Positions 1 through 8,551 are shown, counted from the stretch's first letter. The stretch is 26,156 bases of DNA from UBA1858 sp045105615 (GCA_045105615.1 JBGCDS010000029.1:1-26156); one strand, 5' to 3'. Made by a program: numbers and translations. The notes: generated by a model not told the origin, from the letters alone.

Positions 1-404
1 TCTCCAGCAGTAGGGTTGTAAGAGCCGACTAATACTTGTGGAGTAGGGTGAGAAAAGTAGTAAAGTTTGCTATGCAAATGTGAGTGCCAGTCTATTCCAA
101 AATATTCCCAAAGGGGTTTGCTCTTTATGATATTGATTTTAATGGGAGAGTCGTTGAATCGATCAATACATGCTTGATTAACACTGGGAGAACGTGGGCT
201 CCCCTCAATGGTAAGCGTTATTTTCACACCCCGTTTGGATGCATCATTTAAGGCTTGGAAGATATATGGATCATTTAAATAATAGCATAGCCAACTAATA
301 TTTCCGTTGGCAGGTACTGCTTGAATATGAGTGATTAAAATATCACGCAGCAGATGTTTGCTTTTATCTGGACCGCCGAAGTAAGTCGTAGGTGAGCTGG
401 TCAC
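1..404 (-). CDS. Phospholipase D-like protein (3' end beyond window)
   Basis: This open frame runs off the left edge; 134 codons are visible. Near the visible end it carries a PLD-type half motif: an H-x-K (HSKLYY) followed after a short spacer by GSYNPT, matching the HxK...GSxN signature, although the Asp usual between them is Ser. Upstream are TYFGGPDKSK and a stretch typical of PLD/cardiolipin-synthase folds (LNDASKRGVKITLTIEGSPR). The frame is closed by a stop about 40 bases upstream, and GTG at 404 is the first plausible start; no clear ribosome site precedes it. It begins 17 bases after the neuC-like stop, so it is probably the last visible member of the same operon. Family members act on phosphodiester bonds, for example in phospholipid head-group transfer. 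The substrate is unknown and the second HKD motif, if any, lies outside the window. Confidence 0.7.
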   Translation of the reverse strand, partial: MTSSPTTYFGGPDKSKHLLRDILITHIQAVPANGNISWLCYYLNDPYIFQALNDASKRGVKITLTIEGSPRSPSVNQACIDRFNDSPIKINIIKSKPLWEYFGIDWHSHLHSKLYYFSHPTPQVLVGSYNPTAG

Positions 405-421
405 AGTACTGGTGTGCGATA

Positions 422-1576
422 CTAGTATCGCAGCATTTTTTCAGTGTTATCGCTGGCATTAGCGATTGTTTCAGCAATGCGTGTGCCAGCTTGGCCATTT
501 CCATACAAAGGATTTGATGGGTACTTGCCATGTTTGATCTGTGTAAGTAACGCATTCTTAATCTCTTCACTATCGTATGCAACATCCATTACATTTTCAC
601 CACGATCCCGACCATTTTGACGACTACCTATGTTGACAGAAGGAGCGCCAATAAAGGTACTCTCACGAATGCCTACACTTGAATTACCTACAATACATTG
701 ACTACGATTCAATAATTGAATGAAATTCTCAGGCGGAAGATTTTTCACAAAATGAATATTATTGGTCTGGTTGTTTTCTCTAAATGCACGTATGCCTTTT
801 GATGTGCCGTCCGAACCTGCATCTACATTTGGCCAAAACCAAAGCGTTGGAATTTGGCATTGCTTTATAGCTAATAAGGTTTGTTCGATATGTATGCGCG
901 CTTGTTTATATTCTGTCGTTACTGGATGCTGCATGACGATAATGTAGGGTTTGGATAAATCGACATTTGCACCCACGCCACCAAGCTGTTCTGTGATTTG
1001 TTCAAGATTGTCCTCTTGGCTTTCACAAGCCTGCATGGCTAAATCTATAGAAGGACATCCAGTAATGTAGACCTGTTGTGGGTCTTCGCCCATTTTGATA
1101 ACGCGTTGAGCGGCTTGATCCCCTGACACGCAATGGATATCAGCCAATTTAGTGATGGCATGCCGAACTTTTTCATCAATTGAGCCGGTGACTTCTCCGC
1201 CCTGTACGTGGACTAAAGGGATATGCATGTAGCTGGCAGCAATGGCAGTCGCCATCGTTTCAAAACGATCAGCAATAGTGACAACAAAATCAGGTTGGAG
1301 GTTATCAAACACAGTGGCAAGTTCTGTGACACCTAGTCCAGTTGATTTGGCTGAGGTTACCGGGTTTTCACCCTCAACAATCATGTATACGCGACGATCT
1401 ATTTTAAAGCCTTCACTTTCTATCACTTTGTCTGCACTGCCATAGCGGTCCAGTAAAGCAGATGCGGCAACGACTAGTTGCAATTCTAGATCTTTATGTT
1501 CGCGTACTGCATGCAATAGCGAACGAATTCTTGCATAACTAGGTCTTGCGGTAATGACAACACAGACTTTGCGCAC
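422..1576 (-). CDS. neuC: NeuC-type hydrolysing UDP-sugar 2-epimerase
   Basis: The 384-residue length is normal for the hydrolysing UDP-N-acetylglucosamine 2-epimerase family, which converts a UDP-HexNAc to free ManNAc-type sugar and UDP as the first committed step to sialic or legionaminic acids. Visible signatures are an N-terminal Rossmann start (VCVVITARPSYARIRSLL, residues 4-21), ADRFE at 102-106 in place of the common GDRFE, VHVQGGEVTGSIDEKVRHA at 122-140, and the C-terminal UDP-binding part with NSSVGIREST and GSRQNGRDRGENV. It starts 6 bases after the neuB-like stop, so the two are cotranscribed and probably act consecutively. Whether the substrate is UDP-GlcNAc (NeuC) or a UDP-diacetamido-trideoxy sugar (LegG-like) cannot be decided from sequence. 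No CMP-nonulosonate synthetase (NeuA) is visible in the window. Confidence 0.88.
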   Translation of the reverse strand: MRKVCVVITARPSYARIRSLLHAVREHKDLELQLVVAASALLDRYGSADKVIESEGFKIDRRVYMIVEGENPVTSAKSTGLGVTELATVFDNLQPDFVVTIADRFETMATAIAASYMHIPLVHVQGGEVTGSIDEKVRHAITKLADIHCVSGDQAAQRVIKMGEDPQQVYITGCPSIDLAMQACESQEDNLEQITEQLGGVGANVDLSKPYIIVMQHPVTTEYKQARIHIEQTLLAIKQCQIPTLWFWPNVDAGSDGTSKGIRAFRENNQTNNIHFVKNLPPENFIQLLNRSQCIVGNSSVGIRESTFIGAPSVNIGSRQNGRDRGENVMDVAYDSEEIKNALLTQIKHGKYPSNPLYGNGQAGTRIAETIANASDNTEKMLRY

Positions 1577-1582
1577 TTGATA

Positions 1583-2629
1583 TTACTCCAAATCTTCTAA
1601 GTGAATCATCGAGTTTACCTCGATGTTTGTTTTTGCTTTTTTGCCTAATACTTGGGTAATGCGATTTGCAGGAATACCAGTACCAGGTTTTTTTGTTGTG
1701 ATCAGATCTTCACTGAGTGTTTCGCCAGCTTTAATTGCAGTCGTCGCATATAGACTCTTCATGAATATTTGACGTAAGGGCGCAGCTTCAGAGTCAGGGA
1801 CTGATTTGTCTACCGGATGACTAATGACTGTTTCTATATAACGAATGCCGTCAATTAATGATTTGAGTTCTTGAGTGGTGATTGAGGCAACCACATCAGG
1901 ACCAAACATTTCACGACTAAGTGTCATATGAACTTCTAACACTTGTATGCCTTGTGCTGCAGCGGCTAGGCCAGAATAAATTGTTCCTGAGTGATCAGAT
2001 AAACCGACTGCACAATCATAATCATTTCTGAATTGATTGATAACATTAACACCGAGCCTTTCGGGACTGCAGGGGTACTGAGAAGTGCATTGTAGTAAAG
2101 CCAATGGATTGCCAGCTTTTTGCACGTAGTTCACTGCTTCGGTTATTTCTTCTGTAATGCTTAGTCCGGTGGATAATATGATTGGTTTTTTGGTGGCAAG
2201 TACGCAATCTAATAGTGGCGTATTAGTTATTTCACCTGAAGCAATCTTCCAGCTATTAATGTTTAAATTTTCTAATAGCTCAACTGCTTTATTTGAAAAC
2301 GGAGAACTTAAAAAATGTAGGCCTACCTCATCTGCATGATGTTTAAGTGCTTGCCATTGTGCAGCGGTGAACTCCATGCGCCGCCAATAATCCATGCGGG
2401 TTTCATCTTGATAGCTGAACTTGGTTCGCCAAGGTTCAGCAGAAGTGCTTTCTTCTTCGGCAATATGAGTTTGAAATTTAATAGCATCAGCACCTGCATT
2501 AGCGGCAGCATCAATATGTGCATGGGCCATGCCTAAGCTGCCGTCATGATTTTGTGCTACTTCTGCAATAATCGCACATGCAGCATTGCTAGTCGGTGTG
2601 TCTAGCCAGGTTTGAATTTTTTCGGTCAT
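1583..2629 (-). CDS. neuB: NeuB-type nonulosonic acid synthase
   Basis: This encodes an N-acetylneuraminate/legionaminate synthase family enzyme, which condenses phosphoenolpyruvate with a ManNAc-type sugar to make a nine-carbon sugar acid. The TIM-barrel NeuB domain opens with IIAEVAQNHDGSLGMAHAH, carrying the conserved Glu and NH[DN]G, followed by GADAIKFQTH, SSPFSNKAVELL, WKIASGEITN, ILSTGLS and VGLSDHSGT. The last 55-60 residues form an antifreeze-like SAF domain (SLYATTAIKAGETLSEDLI, KKPGTGIPANRI). A TTG at 2635 would add two residues; ATG at 2629 is preferred, with AGG about 10 bases upstream. It lies 42 bases downstream of the spt-like gene on the same strand and directly before the NeuC-type gene. 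The exact sugar is not resolved; sialic, legionaminic and related acids are all possible. Confidence 0.9.
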   Translation of the reverse strand: MTEKIQTWLDTPTSNAACAIIAEVAQNHDGSLGMAHAHIDAAANAGADAIKFQTHIAEEESTSAEPWRTKFSYQDETRMDYWRRMEFTAAQWQALKHHADEVGLHFLSSPFSNKAVELLENLNINSWKIASGEITNTPLLDCVLATKKPIILSTGLSITEEITEAVNYVQKAGNPLALLQCTSQYPCSPERLGVNVINQFRNDYDCAVGLSDHSGTIYSGLAAAAQGIQVLEVHMTLSREMFGPDVVASITTQELKSLIDGIRYIETVISHPVDKSVPDSEAAPLRQIFMKSLYATTAIKAGETLSEDLITTKKPGTGIPANRITQVLGKKAKTNIEVNSMIHLEDLE

Positions 2630-2671
2630 TGGCAAATTGCCTGCTTTGAAGAACAGTTATCTTAAAGCTTT

Positions 2672-3871
2672 TTAAGCTAACTGTTCTTTTAATTCGGAAG
2701 GTTGGAAGCTAGCAAACGCATCAAGTACAACGTCCAGCTGCGCATGTGTATGTGCTGCGCTAACACTACAGCGCAACAAACATTTTCTATTCGGTGTGGC
2801 AGGCGGCATGACTAAATTTACATAAATTCCACGATCAAACAACTTTTTCCACATGGCTAAGGCTTCGTCTCGTTCGCCTACATTAACGGCAATCACAGGA
2901 CTGATTTCAGGACTGAGTTCGTAACCCAGAGATTTGAGGCCGTTGTAGAGTCGATTTGCGTTATCCCATAACTGTTCGCGTAAACTTGGGGTGCTACTGA
3001 TAATGGCTAACGCTGTGCGGGTTGACGCGATAGTGCCAGGTGAAGGGGACGCAGTGAAAATGTAAGGGCGACTTGTGTAACGGATGACTTCTAATTCAGG
3101 GTGTTGGCTAACACAGAATCCGCCTATACCCGCTAAACTTTTGCTGAATGTACCGGTAATGAAATCGACATGTTGCTCGACCCCAGATTCTTGTGATAGC
3201 CCGCGACCGCTGTCACCAAGAACACCTAACGAATGTGCTTCATCGACTAGCAGCAACGCATCATATTTTTGTTTAACTTCAACAAGGTCTTTTAAGTTTC
3301 CTCGGTCACCTAGCATGCTATAGATACCCTCAACAATAATCAGGACAGAGGATGCTTTATCTCCGAGACGATTTAGACGTTTGTCTAAGTCCGCGGCGTT
3401 GTTATGCCGAAAATGAATGATGTCGGCACCGCTTAATTTGCAGCCATCATAAATAGAGGCATGGCAGTGCTCGTCGAGCATGATGGTGTCACCCTTGCCC
3501 ACTAAGGCTGAGATCATCCCTAGATTGGCGGTGTATCCTGTCGAAAATACAATGGAATGATTTACGCCGTAAAAAGCCGCTAACTCTTTTTCTAATTCTT
3601 GGTGGCCAGCGTATGAGCCATTGGCCAGGCGAGAACCAGTAGTGCCTGTTCCATAAGTTCGCGTAGCTTGATGATTAGCGTTGACGCATTGATTGTCGAA
3701 AGTGAGTCCGAGATAGTTATTTGTGCCCACCAGAATCGTTCTTCGGCCTTTAATGCTGCCTTCAGTGGCTGAGTATAGATGTTCGATTACTGCGCCAAGA
3801 GGAGCCATAGAGTCAGCGTCTGTGGTCGCATGTTGTTGGGTAAATGCTTGTAAGCGGTCTAACAGGCTCAT
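2672..3871 (-). CDS. spt: Serine palmitoyltransferase-type PLP enzyme
   Basis: This is a 399-residue member of the alpha-oxoamine synthase family. Visible are NNYLGL (51-56), the glycine-rich TYGTGTTGSRLANGS (72-86), DEHCHASIYDG (133-143) with the His that stacks on PLP, VDEAHSLGVLG (209-219) with the Asp contacting the PLP nitrogen, and GTFSKSLAGIGGF (240-252) with Lys244 as the expected Schiff-base lysine. The family joins an amino acid to an acyl thioester: serine for sphingolipids, glycine for KBL, alanine for BioF. An ACP gene ends 5 bases upstream, followed further upstream by an SDR and an acyl-AMP ligase. That matches the Caulobacter sphingolipid set, so serine plus acyl-ACP giving 3-oxo-sphinganine is the best call. 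BioF or KBL is unlikely because no biotin or threonine genes are nearby. Confidence 0.85.
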   Translation of the reverse strand: MSLLDRLQAFTQQHATTDADSMAPLGAVIEHLYSATEGSIKGRRTILVGTNNYLGLTFDNQCVNANHQATRTYGTGTTGSRLANGSYAGHQELEKELAAFYGVNHSIVFSTGYTANLGMISALVGKGDTIMLDEHCHASIYDGCKLSGADIIHFRHNNAADLDKRLNRLGDKASSVLIIVEGIYSMLGDRGNLKDLVEVKQKYDALLLVDEAHSLGVLGDSGRGLSQESGVEQHVDFITGTFSKSLAGIGGFCVSQHPELEVIRYTSRPYIFTASPSPGTIASTRTALAIISSTPSLREQLWDNANRLYNGLKSLGYELSPEISPVIAVNVGERDEALAMWKKLFDRGIYVNLVMPPATPNRKCLLRCSVSAAHTHAQLDVVLDAFASFQPSELKEQLA

Positions 3872-3876
3872 GTTTA

Positions 3877-4137
3877 TTATTGATTCTTCAATTTTGCTAT
3901 TTCTGTGGCTAAATCTGACACAGTGTTTACATCGGGAAGTGAGTTAAGCGGAATAGAAATATCAAAATGATCTTCTAATTCCATCATAAGCTCCATCACC
4001 ATTACCGAGTCTAATTCTAGATCTCTCATTAGATGTAGAGATTCTGCATTTGATTCGGTGATTTCTATATCCTGTTTAACAAACTGGTTTAGCAGCTTAA
4101 TAACGTCACCTAAAATGGTCTCTACATTATTAGTCAT
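3877..4137 (-). CDS. Acyl carrier protein for sphingoid base synthesis
   Basis: This 86-residue acidic, helical protein has an ACP phosphopantetheine site: DLELDSVMVMELMMELED, with Ser44 in the D-S-x motif as the expected prosthetic-group attachment point. The length is typical of a free-standing ACP. It sits between the SDR gene (14 bases upstream) and the spt-like gene (5 bases downstream), so the three are almost certainly cotranscribed. In Caulobacter a dedicated ACP (AcpR) beside Spt is one of five genes required for ceramide synthesis. By analogy this ACP is loaded by the acyl-AMP ligase at 5130-6899 and presents the acyl chain to Spt. A role in primary fatty acid synthesis is unlikely, as no fab genes are adjacent. 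Confidence 0.85.
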   Translation of the reverse strand: MTNNVETILGDVIKLLNQFVKQDIEITESNAESLHLMRDLELDSVMVMELMMELEDHFDISIPLNSLPDVNTVSDLATEIAKLKNQ

Positions 4138-4151
4138 GGATATGGATTAGT

Positions 4152-5075
4152 CTAATTAACATCATTGTTAGAGTATAAAGTGCTAAGGCCGGTTTTTAAA
4201 TCTACTTTGGCTTTCCAATCACTAATATAAGACGTGCCTTCGCAAACCCAGTTGTCGTGTAATAACTCATTTACCTTGCCTGGGGTTAGCATGGGCGAAT
4301 AATTTAAGATTCTAGAGAATAGTACATTAGAATGGGCTGCAAGTGATAACACTGAGCTAGGGACACGGACTATTGTAATTTTTTTGCGGAAAAAACATTC
4401 ACTTATTTGTTGTATTTGTTGCCAGCTATATTGGTGACCATCATCTGGTTCAATAATTTTCCTACTTTCAGTTGTCTGATTTAATTGGTTTATGACTAGT
4501 TGACTTAAATCATCAACATGCAGTAGTGAGAATAGTTGTTTGGCGGCGCCGGGGACCCAAAGTATTCCTCGCTTCACCCAATTGAATACTGGTTTTAATT
4601 CTGTATCGCCAGGGCCGTATACTGCAGGTGGACGAATAATTGTCCAGTGGTTTATATTACTTTGTTTTAAAGCGGATTCACTTGCATGTTTACTGCTGGC
4701 ATAATTCGAAATGCTCGGTTCACGTGCAGATAATGAAGAGACGAGAATAAATTTACAGTGATCCGTCTGATTGATAGAGGATAGAATGTTTTTTGTACCG
4801 CTGACATTATCATGGACAAAAGCATCGGCGTTGGCGCCTTTCACTCTACCGGCACAATGGATTATAAAATCGACATTGCTTGTCAGCATACCTAACGCTG
4901 CATGGTTATGTAAATCGCCAATGATGACTTCAATCTTTGGGTGGTTAATGATGGTGTTATTCGAGCTTCGAACAAGTATTCGAATGTGATAACCATTGGC
5001 TAGCAGTGAATTTAGAATATGTGAGCCAATAAATCCGGTGGCCCCGGTGAGGGCAACCACTTTAGTGCTGGGCAT
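4152..5075 (-). CDS. NAD(P)-dependent extended SDR, ceramide reductase candidate
   Basis: This is a 307-residue extended short-chain dehydrogenase/epimerase. The Rossmann dinucleotide motif GATGFIGSHI is at residues 11-20, with the catalytic serine region LVSSLSA at 111-117 and the catalytic pair as Y125-A-S-S-K129. The C-terminal substrate half contains RPPAVYGPGDTELKP, a sequence common in NAD-dependent epimerases. It stands between the acyl-AMP ligase (54 bases upstream) and the ACP gene (14 bases downstream). CerR of Caulobacter, an enzyme of this same SDR class in an equivalent operon, reduces the 3-oxo group of oxidised ceramide. That is the best functional guess, resting mainly on gene context, because SDR sequence alone does not give substrate. 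A nucleotide-sugar epimerase serving the downstream neuB/neuC genes is the main alternative. Confidence 0.75.
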   Translation of the reverse strand: MPSTKVVALTGATGFIGSHILNSLLANGYHIRILVRSSNNTIINHPKIEVIIGDLHNHAALGMLTSNVDFIIHCAGRVKGANADAFVHDNVSGTKNILSSINQTDHCKFILVSSLSAREPSISNYASSKHASESALKQSNINHWTIIRPPAVYGPGDTELKPVFNWVKRGILWVPGAAKQLFSLLHVDDLSQLVINQLNQTTESRKIIEPDDGHQYSWQQIQQISECFFRKKITIVRVPSSVLSLAAHSNVLFSRILNYSPMLTPGKVNELLHDNWVCEGTSYISDWKAKVDLKTGLSTLYSNNDVN

Positions 5076-5129
5076 GGGATGAAACGCAGTGTTGGTGAAA
5101 AATTACAGGCATGATGACATGCCAGTGAG

Positions 5130-6899
5130 TTAGCTGGCAGTTTTTGCTTGGGTATTCGTATCAGTAATAAACACTTCTGTCAGGCTATTTTGTTCCATGT
5201 AATCACGTCTAGCCGCAGATCTTGATAATTTGCCTGAAGACGTTCTAGGTAAGGTATGGGGTGGTACTAGTTTGATAAAGCAGCGTACACCTATTTCATC
5301 TAGTACTGCTGTTTCAACACGCTTAATTATATTGGTGCGGTTATCTTCATTTCGTTCACGACATTGCATGACTAAAACTACGGTCGGTTCACTATTAAAG
5401 CCAGGAGCTGAAAAAGCGAGTGCATCGCCAGTACGTATTTCAGGTTGTTGCTCTGCTAAGTGTTCGATGTCTTGAGGCCAGATATTGCGGCCATTTATAA
5501 TGATTAAGTCTTTTTCGCGGCCAGTAATGAAGATTCTTCCATCAACTAAGAAACCAATATCACCGGTATTTAGCCAACCATCACGAAGTGAGTTTTCTGT
5601 TTCTTCGCTATTATCAAAATAGTGGGACATGACGCTTGGGCCTTGTACGTATATAACGCCGATTTGGCGTTCGGCTAGGCTTTTGCCGTCTTTATCGCGG
5701 ATTTCAATGGCATGGTCAGGCAAAGAAGGGCCGCAGTCTACAAATCTAGCTTTTCGGTGATCTGGCTTATTTGCACTAATTGGCGCGGCAATATTATTTT
5801 CTGCCAACTGTTCACCATCAACAGTTTCTATTGTGATGGGTTGATCTAGAGATGCAAAGCTTATTGCTAGAGAGCATTCAGCCATGCCATAGCAGGGTAG
5901 GAAAGCAGTGTTTTTAAAGCCGCATTTACCAAGTAATTTTGAAAAGCGCTCTAGTGGCTCTGGGCGAATTGTCTCTGCGCCAATGCCGGCGATTCTCCAA
6001 TGACTTAAATCGTAGTCTAAATTTTTGCTTTCTCGTAAGCGTCTTTCGACTAGCTCGTAGCCAAATGGCGGGCTAAATGTAATCGTCGCCTTGTTCATAG
6101 ACATGATTTCTAGCCATCTTCTTGGACGCATTGCGAAATCACGTGTATCTAGGTAGTCAACAGAGGTTTGAGAAGCAATAGGTGATAGCACTAAGCCGAC
6201 TAAACCCATGTCATGGTAAAAAGGTAGCCATGAAATAGCGCGGTCATTAGCATTAATTTTGATGCCATCAGAAATGATTCTAGCCAGGTTGCTGAGCACA
6301 GCTTTTTGTTCAATTACGACGCCTCTCGGGAATTTAGTGCTTCCTGAGGTGAATTGGATGTAAGCCGTATCTTCCGGCTTAGCGTTATATAACTCAATGT
6401 TTGTATCGACTTTATGGTCTGTAAAACTTTCGATATCACCAACAAATTTCATGTCGATGTCTTTACAGGCTTCATTGACCAAAGGTAGCACTGACTCAGG
6501 TGCAAAAACGGCAGTGGCGTGAGCGCTGATGAGTAGGTCACGTGTCTTACGCACATATCCAGCTCGACTGCCTAGTTGAATAGGTACGGGCACTGGTGCG
6601 GGTATTAGGCCTGCATATTGGCAGGCAAAGAAACCACGTAGAAAATTTGGGTGAGTTTCAGCCACAATGACTACTCGGTCACCATGTTTGAAATCCATTG
6701 CAATTAGCTTTCTTGCTAGATCCTTAGCTTCCTGCGCTAATCGTGAATAGGGGACAGATTCAAGTAATTGCGCGCGGCTACCATAAAAATTAGAACCGGT
6801 TATTCCTTGAGCAGCATAATCTAACGTCTCGGCTAGATTGCTGAAATTCGCAGGTCTTAATGGGATATTATTTTTGGTTGGCGTGGCACTTACGGTCAT
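5130..6899 (-). CDS. Fatty acyl-AMP ligase / acyl-ACP synthetase
   Basis: This 589-residue adenylate-forming enzyme resembles fatty acyl-AMP ligases that activate a fatty acid with ATP and pass it to an ACP. The ATP-binding P-loop FTSGSTKFPRGVV is at residues 183-195, followed by WLPFYHDMGLVG, PCYGMAECSLAISF, the hinge segment WLNTGDIGFLVDGRIFITGREKD, INGRNIWPQDIE, and a C-terminal PRTSSGKLSR with the usual catalytic lysine. WLPFYHDMGL and YGMAECSLA are typical of FAALs rather than acyl-CoA synthetases. It is the first gene of the minus-strand operon leading to the SDR, ACP and Spt, matching the place of AasR in Caulobacter. A possible AGGA site lies 12-13 bases before the ATG. It probably supplies the acyl-ACP substrate for the sphingoid base. 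Confidence 0.88.
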   Translation of the reverse strand: MTVSATPTKNNIPLRPANFSNLAETLDYAAQGITGSNFYGSRAQLLESVPYSRLAQEAKDLARKLIAMDFKHGDRVVIVAETHPNFLRGFFACQYAGLIPAPVPVPIQLGSRAGYVRKTRDLLISAHATAVFAPESVLPLVNEACKDIDMKFVGDIESFTDHKVDTNIELYNAKPEDTAYIQFTSGSTKFPRGVVIEQKAVLSNLARIISDGIKINANDRAISWLPFYHDMGLVGLVLSPIASQTSVDYLDTRDFAMRPRRWLEIMSMNKATITFSPPFGYELVERRLRESKNLDYDLSHWRIAGIGAETIRPEPLERFSKLLGKCGFKNTAFLPCYGMAECSLAISFASLDQPITIETVDGEQLAENNIAAPISANKPDHRKARFVDCGPSLPDHAIEIRDKDGKSLAERQIGVIYVQGPSVMSHYFDNSEETENSLRDGWLNTGDIGFLVDGRIFITGREKDLIIINGRNIWPQDIEHLAEQQPEIRTGDALAFSAPGFNSEPTVVLVMQCRERNEDNRTNIIKRVETAVLDEIGVRCFIKLVPPHTLPRTSSGKLSRSAARRDYMEQNSLTEVFITDTNTQAKTAS

Positions 6900-7204
6900 G
6901 TTGTAGTTTATTTCCTAAAATTACAATATTATCAATTACTTATGTTTTATTATGTGCCAACTATATTATTATTTTTATTGAGCTTCTGATGAGCTAACTG
7001 CTTATTTATCTAAATTTTCAAGACTTCGTTATACGAACTCACTCTAAAACCATAACTTTTAAAGTATTTTGTGCAGAGTTTCAAGTTTTTATCTTATTTA
7101 CTGATGCTATACGACCGTGATTACAACCCGAATGTTCCCTGAATTTTATATGCTAATGCATTAACTGTAGTGCTGACCAGTATTAATGGCTAATTATAAT
7201 CTTA
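6900..7204. other. Intergenic region upstream of the sphingolipid operon
   Basis: This very A+T-rich stretch holds no convincing gene. It must contain the promoter of the minus-strand operon starting at 6899. On the minus strand a TTGGCA (6960-6955) is followed by GATAAT, but the spacing is about 21 bases, too long for a good sigma-70 promoter, so no promoter is called. No terminator hairpin with a T-run was found for the HIT gene that ends at 7205. Confidence 0.5.
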
Positions 7205-7639
7205 TTAGTAACTTATCCATTGAGCTTTTAAATATTCCAGTAGAGACGTTTTTTGTGTCAAATTAAGTGAGACTTTATGGCTTAGATCTGGTGGGCCTGG
7301 CCAAAATTCATCCTTTATAGTGAGAGTCTGATATTCTCTAGGGGTACTATATCGTGGAATCACATGAAAATGAACATGTGGATCAACCATCATTAGCATT
7401 AAGTAATTAACTTTATCATAGTTAAAACAATTGTTTAAGCTAGCTTCTATGTCTTTTGTTATGGTTGATAATTCTTGCATTGCAAGTTCAGAAAGATCTC
7501 CAAAGGCGTATGTATGACTATGGCTGGCTAATATCAGCGAACCTAAGGTTACCTGTTCTGGGCGAAGCAGCACGCTCCAATGTTCATAGCTCTTTATTAC
7601 TGATTCTGGGTAGCCAAACTTGATAAGTGTGTTATTCAT
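7205..7639 (-). CDS. HIT-family nucleotide-binding protein
   Basis: A histidine-triad protein of about 144 residues. The signature DPHVHFHVIPRY (HxHxH) lies at about residues 86-97, near the C-terminal half as in Fhit/HinT-type hydrolases, and is preceded by the typical KVNYLMLMMVDPHVHFH context. ATG at 7639 is chosen; an in-frame TTG at 7666 would add nine residues, and neither has a clear ribosome site. HIT proteins hydrolyse or transfer nucleoside monophosphates (AMP-X, Ap4A, nucleotidyl-sugars). Its position between the two divergent arms of the sphingolipid locus suggests handling of an adenylylated or cytidylylated intermediate, for example acyl-AMP clearance, but this is speculation. 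It lies 305 bases upstream of the acyl-AMP ligase on the same strand, so cotranscription is uncertain. Confidence 0.85.
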   Translation of the reverse strand: MNNTLIKFGYPESVIKSYEHWSVLLRPEQVTLGSLILASHSHTYAFGDLSELAMQELSTITKDIEASLNNCFNYDKVNYLMLMMVDPHVHFHVIPRYSTPREYQTLTIKDEFWPGPPDLSHKVSLNLTQKTSLLEYLKAQWISY

Positions 7640-7783
7640 AGGTTTTGGGTGTCTTGTCAGTGACAACGTTAAATGTGTTGGTTAGAGGTATATATCAAGC
7701 AGATGAGTTTGATGGTTTAGTTGGGGGATGCTGATTATAATTGTCGTGAGTAGAATTATGAACCCAAATTTTTAGGTAGTAGT
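7640..7783. promoter_or_regulatory. Divergent promoter region, HIT gene / hydroxylase operon
   Basis: This short gap separates two divergent transcription units. A good -10 match, TATAAT, is at 7736-7741 on the plus strand, about 43 bases before the hydroxylase ATG at 7784, but no convincing -35 lies 16-18 bases upstream. A ribosome site, AGG, is about 9 bases before that ATG. No operator was recognised. Confidence 0.35.
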
Positions 7784-8512
7784 ATGAATTTAACAAATAT
7801 GTTCTGGGCCAGTAAGAAATATCATCTGGAGAATATGACATTTTCGGAGCTGGTAAAGGCGTATATTCAATATCCAGCAATACAGGTTTATTTCATGATT
7901 GCGCTGTTGGCAGCAATAACTATTTCCATACAAGGATTATGGTCGTCAGTGCATGTGTTGATCGCGCTGATTGTCGCATTTGTTTATCCGCTTATTTGGT
8001 ATTTATTGCATCGTTTTGTGTTGCATAGTCGTTATCTTTATCGCTACCCTAATTTTGCCAAAATGTGGAAGCGTATCCATTTTGACCACCATAATGACCC
8101 TAATGATTTGCGCGTTTTATTTGGAGCGTTGCATACAACTTTGCCAACCGTGGCTATTTGTACAATGCCTATTGGAGGATTAATTGACGGATGGCTGGGC
8201 GCGATTGTTGCGTTAGTTGCTGCACTTATAGTGACAATGTTTTATGAATTTTGTCATTGTATTCAACACTTACATTACACGCCTAGTATTAAATTCTTCA
8301 AGACAATTAAACGTTTTCATTTGCTGCATCATTTTCGTAACGAGCATGGTAACTATGGTATTACTAATTATTTTTGGGATAAGTTATTCAGGACATATTA
8401 CGATAAAGATGATAACTGGGAAAAAAGCCCCACTGTTTTTAACTTGGGCTACGATGATCAGCAGGCAGAGATATATCCGTGGGTTGCTGAGCTAACAAAA
8501 TCTACCAAGTAA
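7784..8512 (+). CDS. Fatty acid 2-hydroxylase-like membrane di-iron enzyme
   Basis: This 242-residue integral membrane protein belongs to the fatty acid hydroxylase / sterol desaturase superfamily. It has hydrophobic segments at about 34-52, 56-75 and 118-156, and the histidine boxes expected for a di-iron centre: H76-x4-H81, H99-x2-H102-H103, a central group at 158-164, and H179-x2-H182-H183 with H188. The box HLLHHFRNEHGNYGIT followed by FWDKLF resembles the fatty acid 2-hydroxylases (Scs7/FA2H) that hydroxylate the N-acyl chain of ceramides. It opens an operon with the ceramide-synthase-like gene 39 bases downstream, so 2-hydroxylation of ceramide acyl chains is the best inference. Carotenoid or sterol hydroxylation is possible but lacks supporting neighbours. 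Confidence 0.82.
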   Translation: MNLTNMFWASKKYHLENMTFSELVKAYIQYPAIQVYFMIALLAAITISIQGLWSSVHVLIALIVAFVYPLIWYLLHRFVLHSRYLYRYPNFAKMWKRIHFDHHNDPNDLRVLFGALHTTLPTVAICTMPIGGLIDGWLGAIVALVAALIVTMFYEFCHCIQHLHYTPSIKFFKTIKRFHLLHHFRNEHGNYGITNYFWDKLFRTYYDKDDNWEKSPTVFNLGYDDQQAEIYPWVAELTKSTK

Positions 8513-8551
8513 TAGTTTTAGACGTTATATATAGTATTTTAGGTAAAAATA

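Noticed and set aside
364..585. 73-codon minus-strand frame spanning the neuC end
   Set aside because: Overlaps conserved neuC codons in another frame and ends within the PLD-like gene; no support as a gene.
6952..6960. TTGGCACAT on the minus strand as half of a sigma-54 promoter
   Set aside because: No TTGC element at the required spacing downstream.
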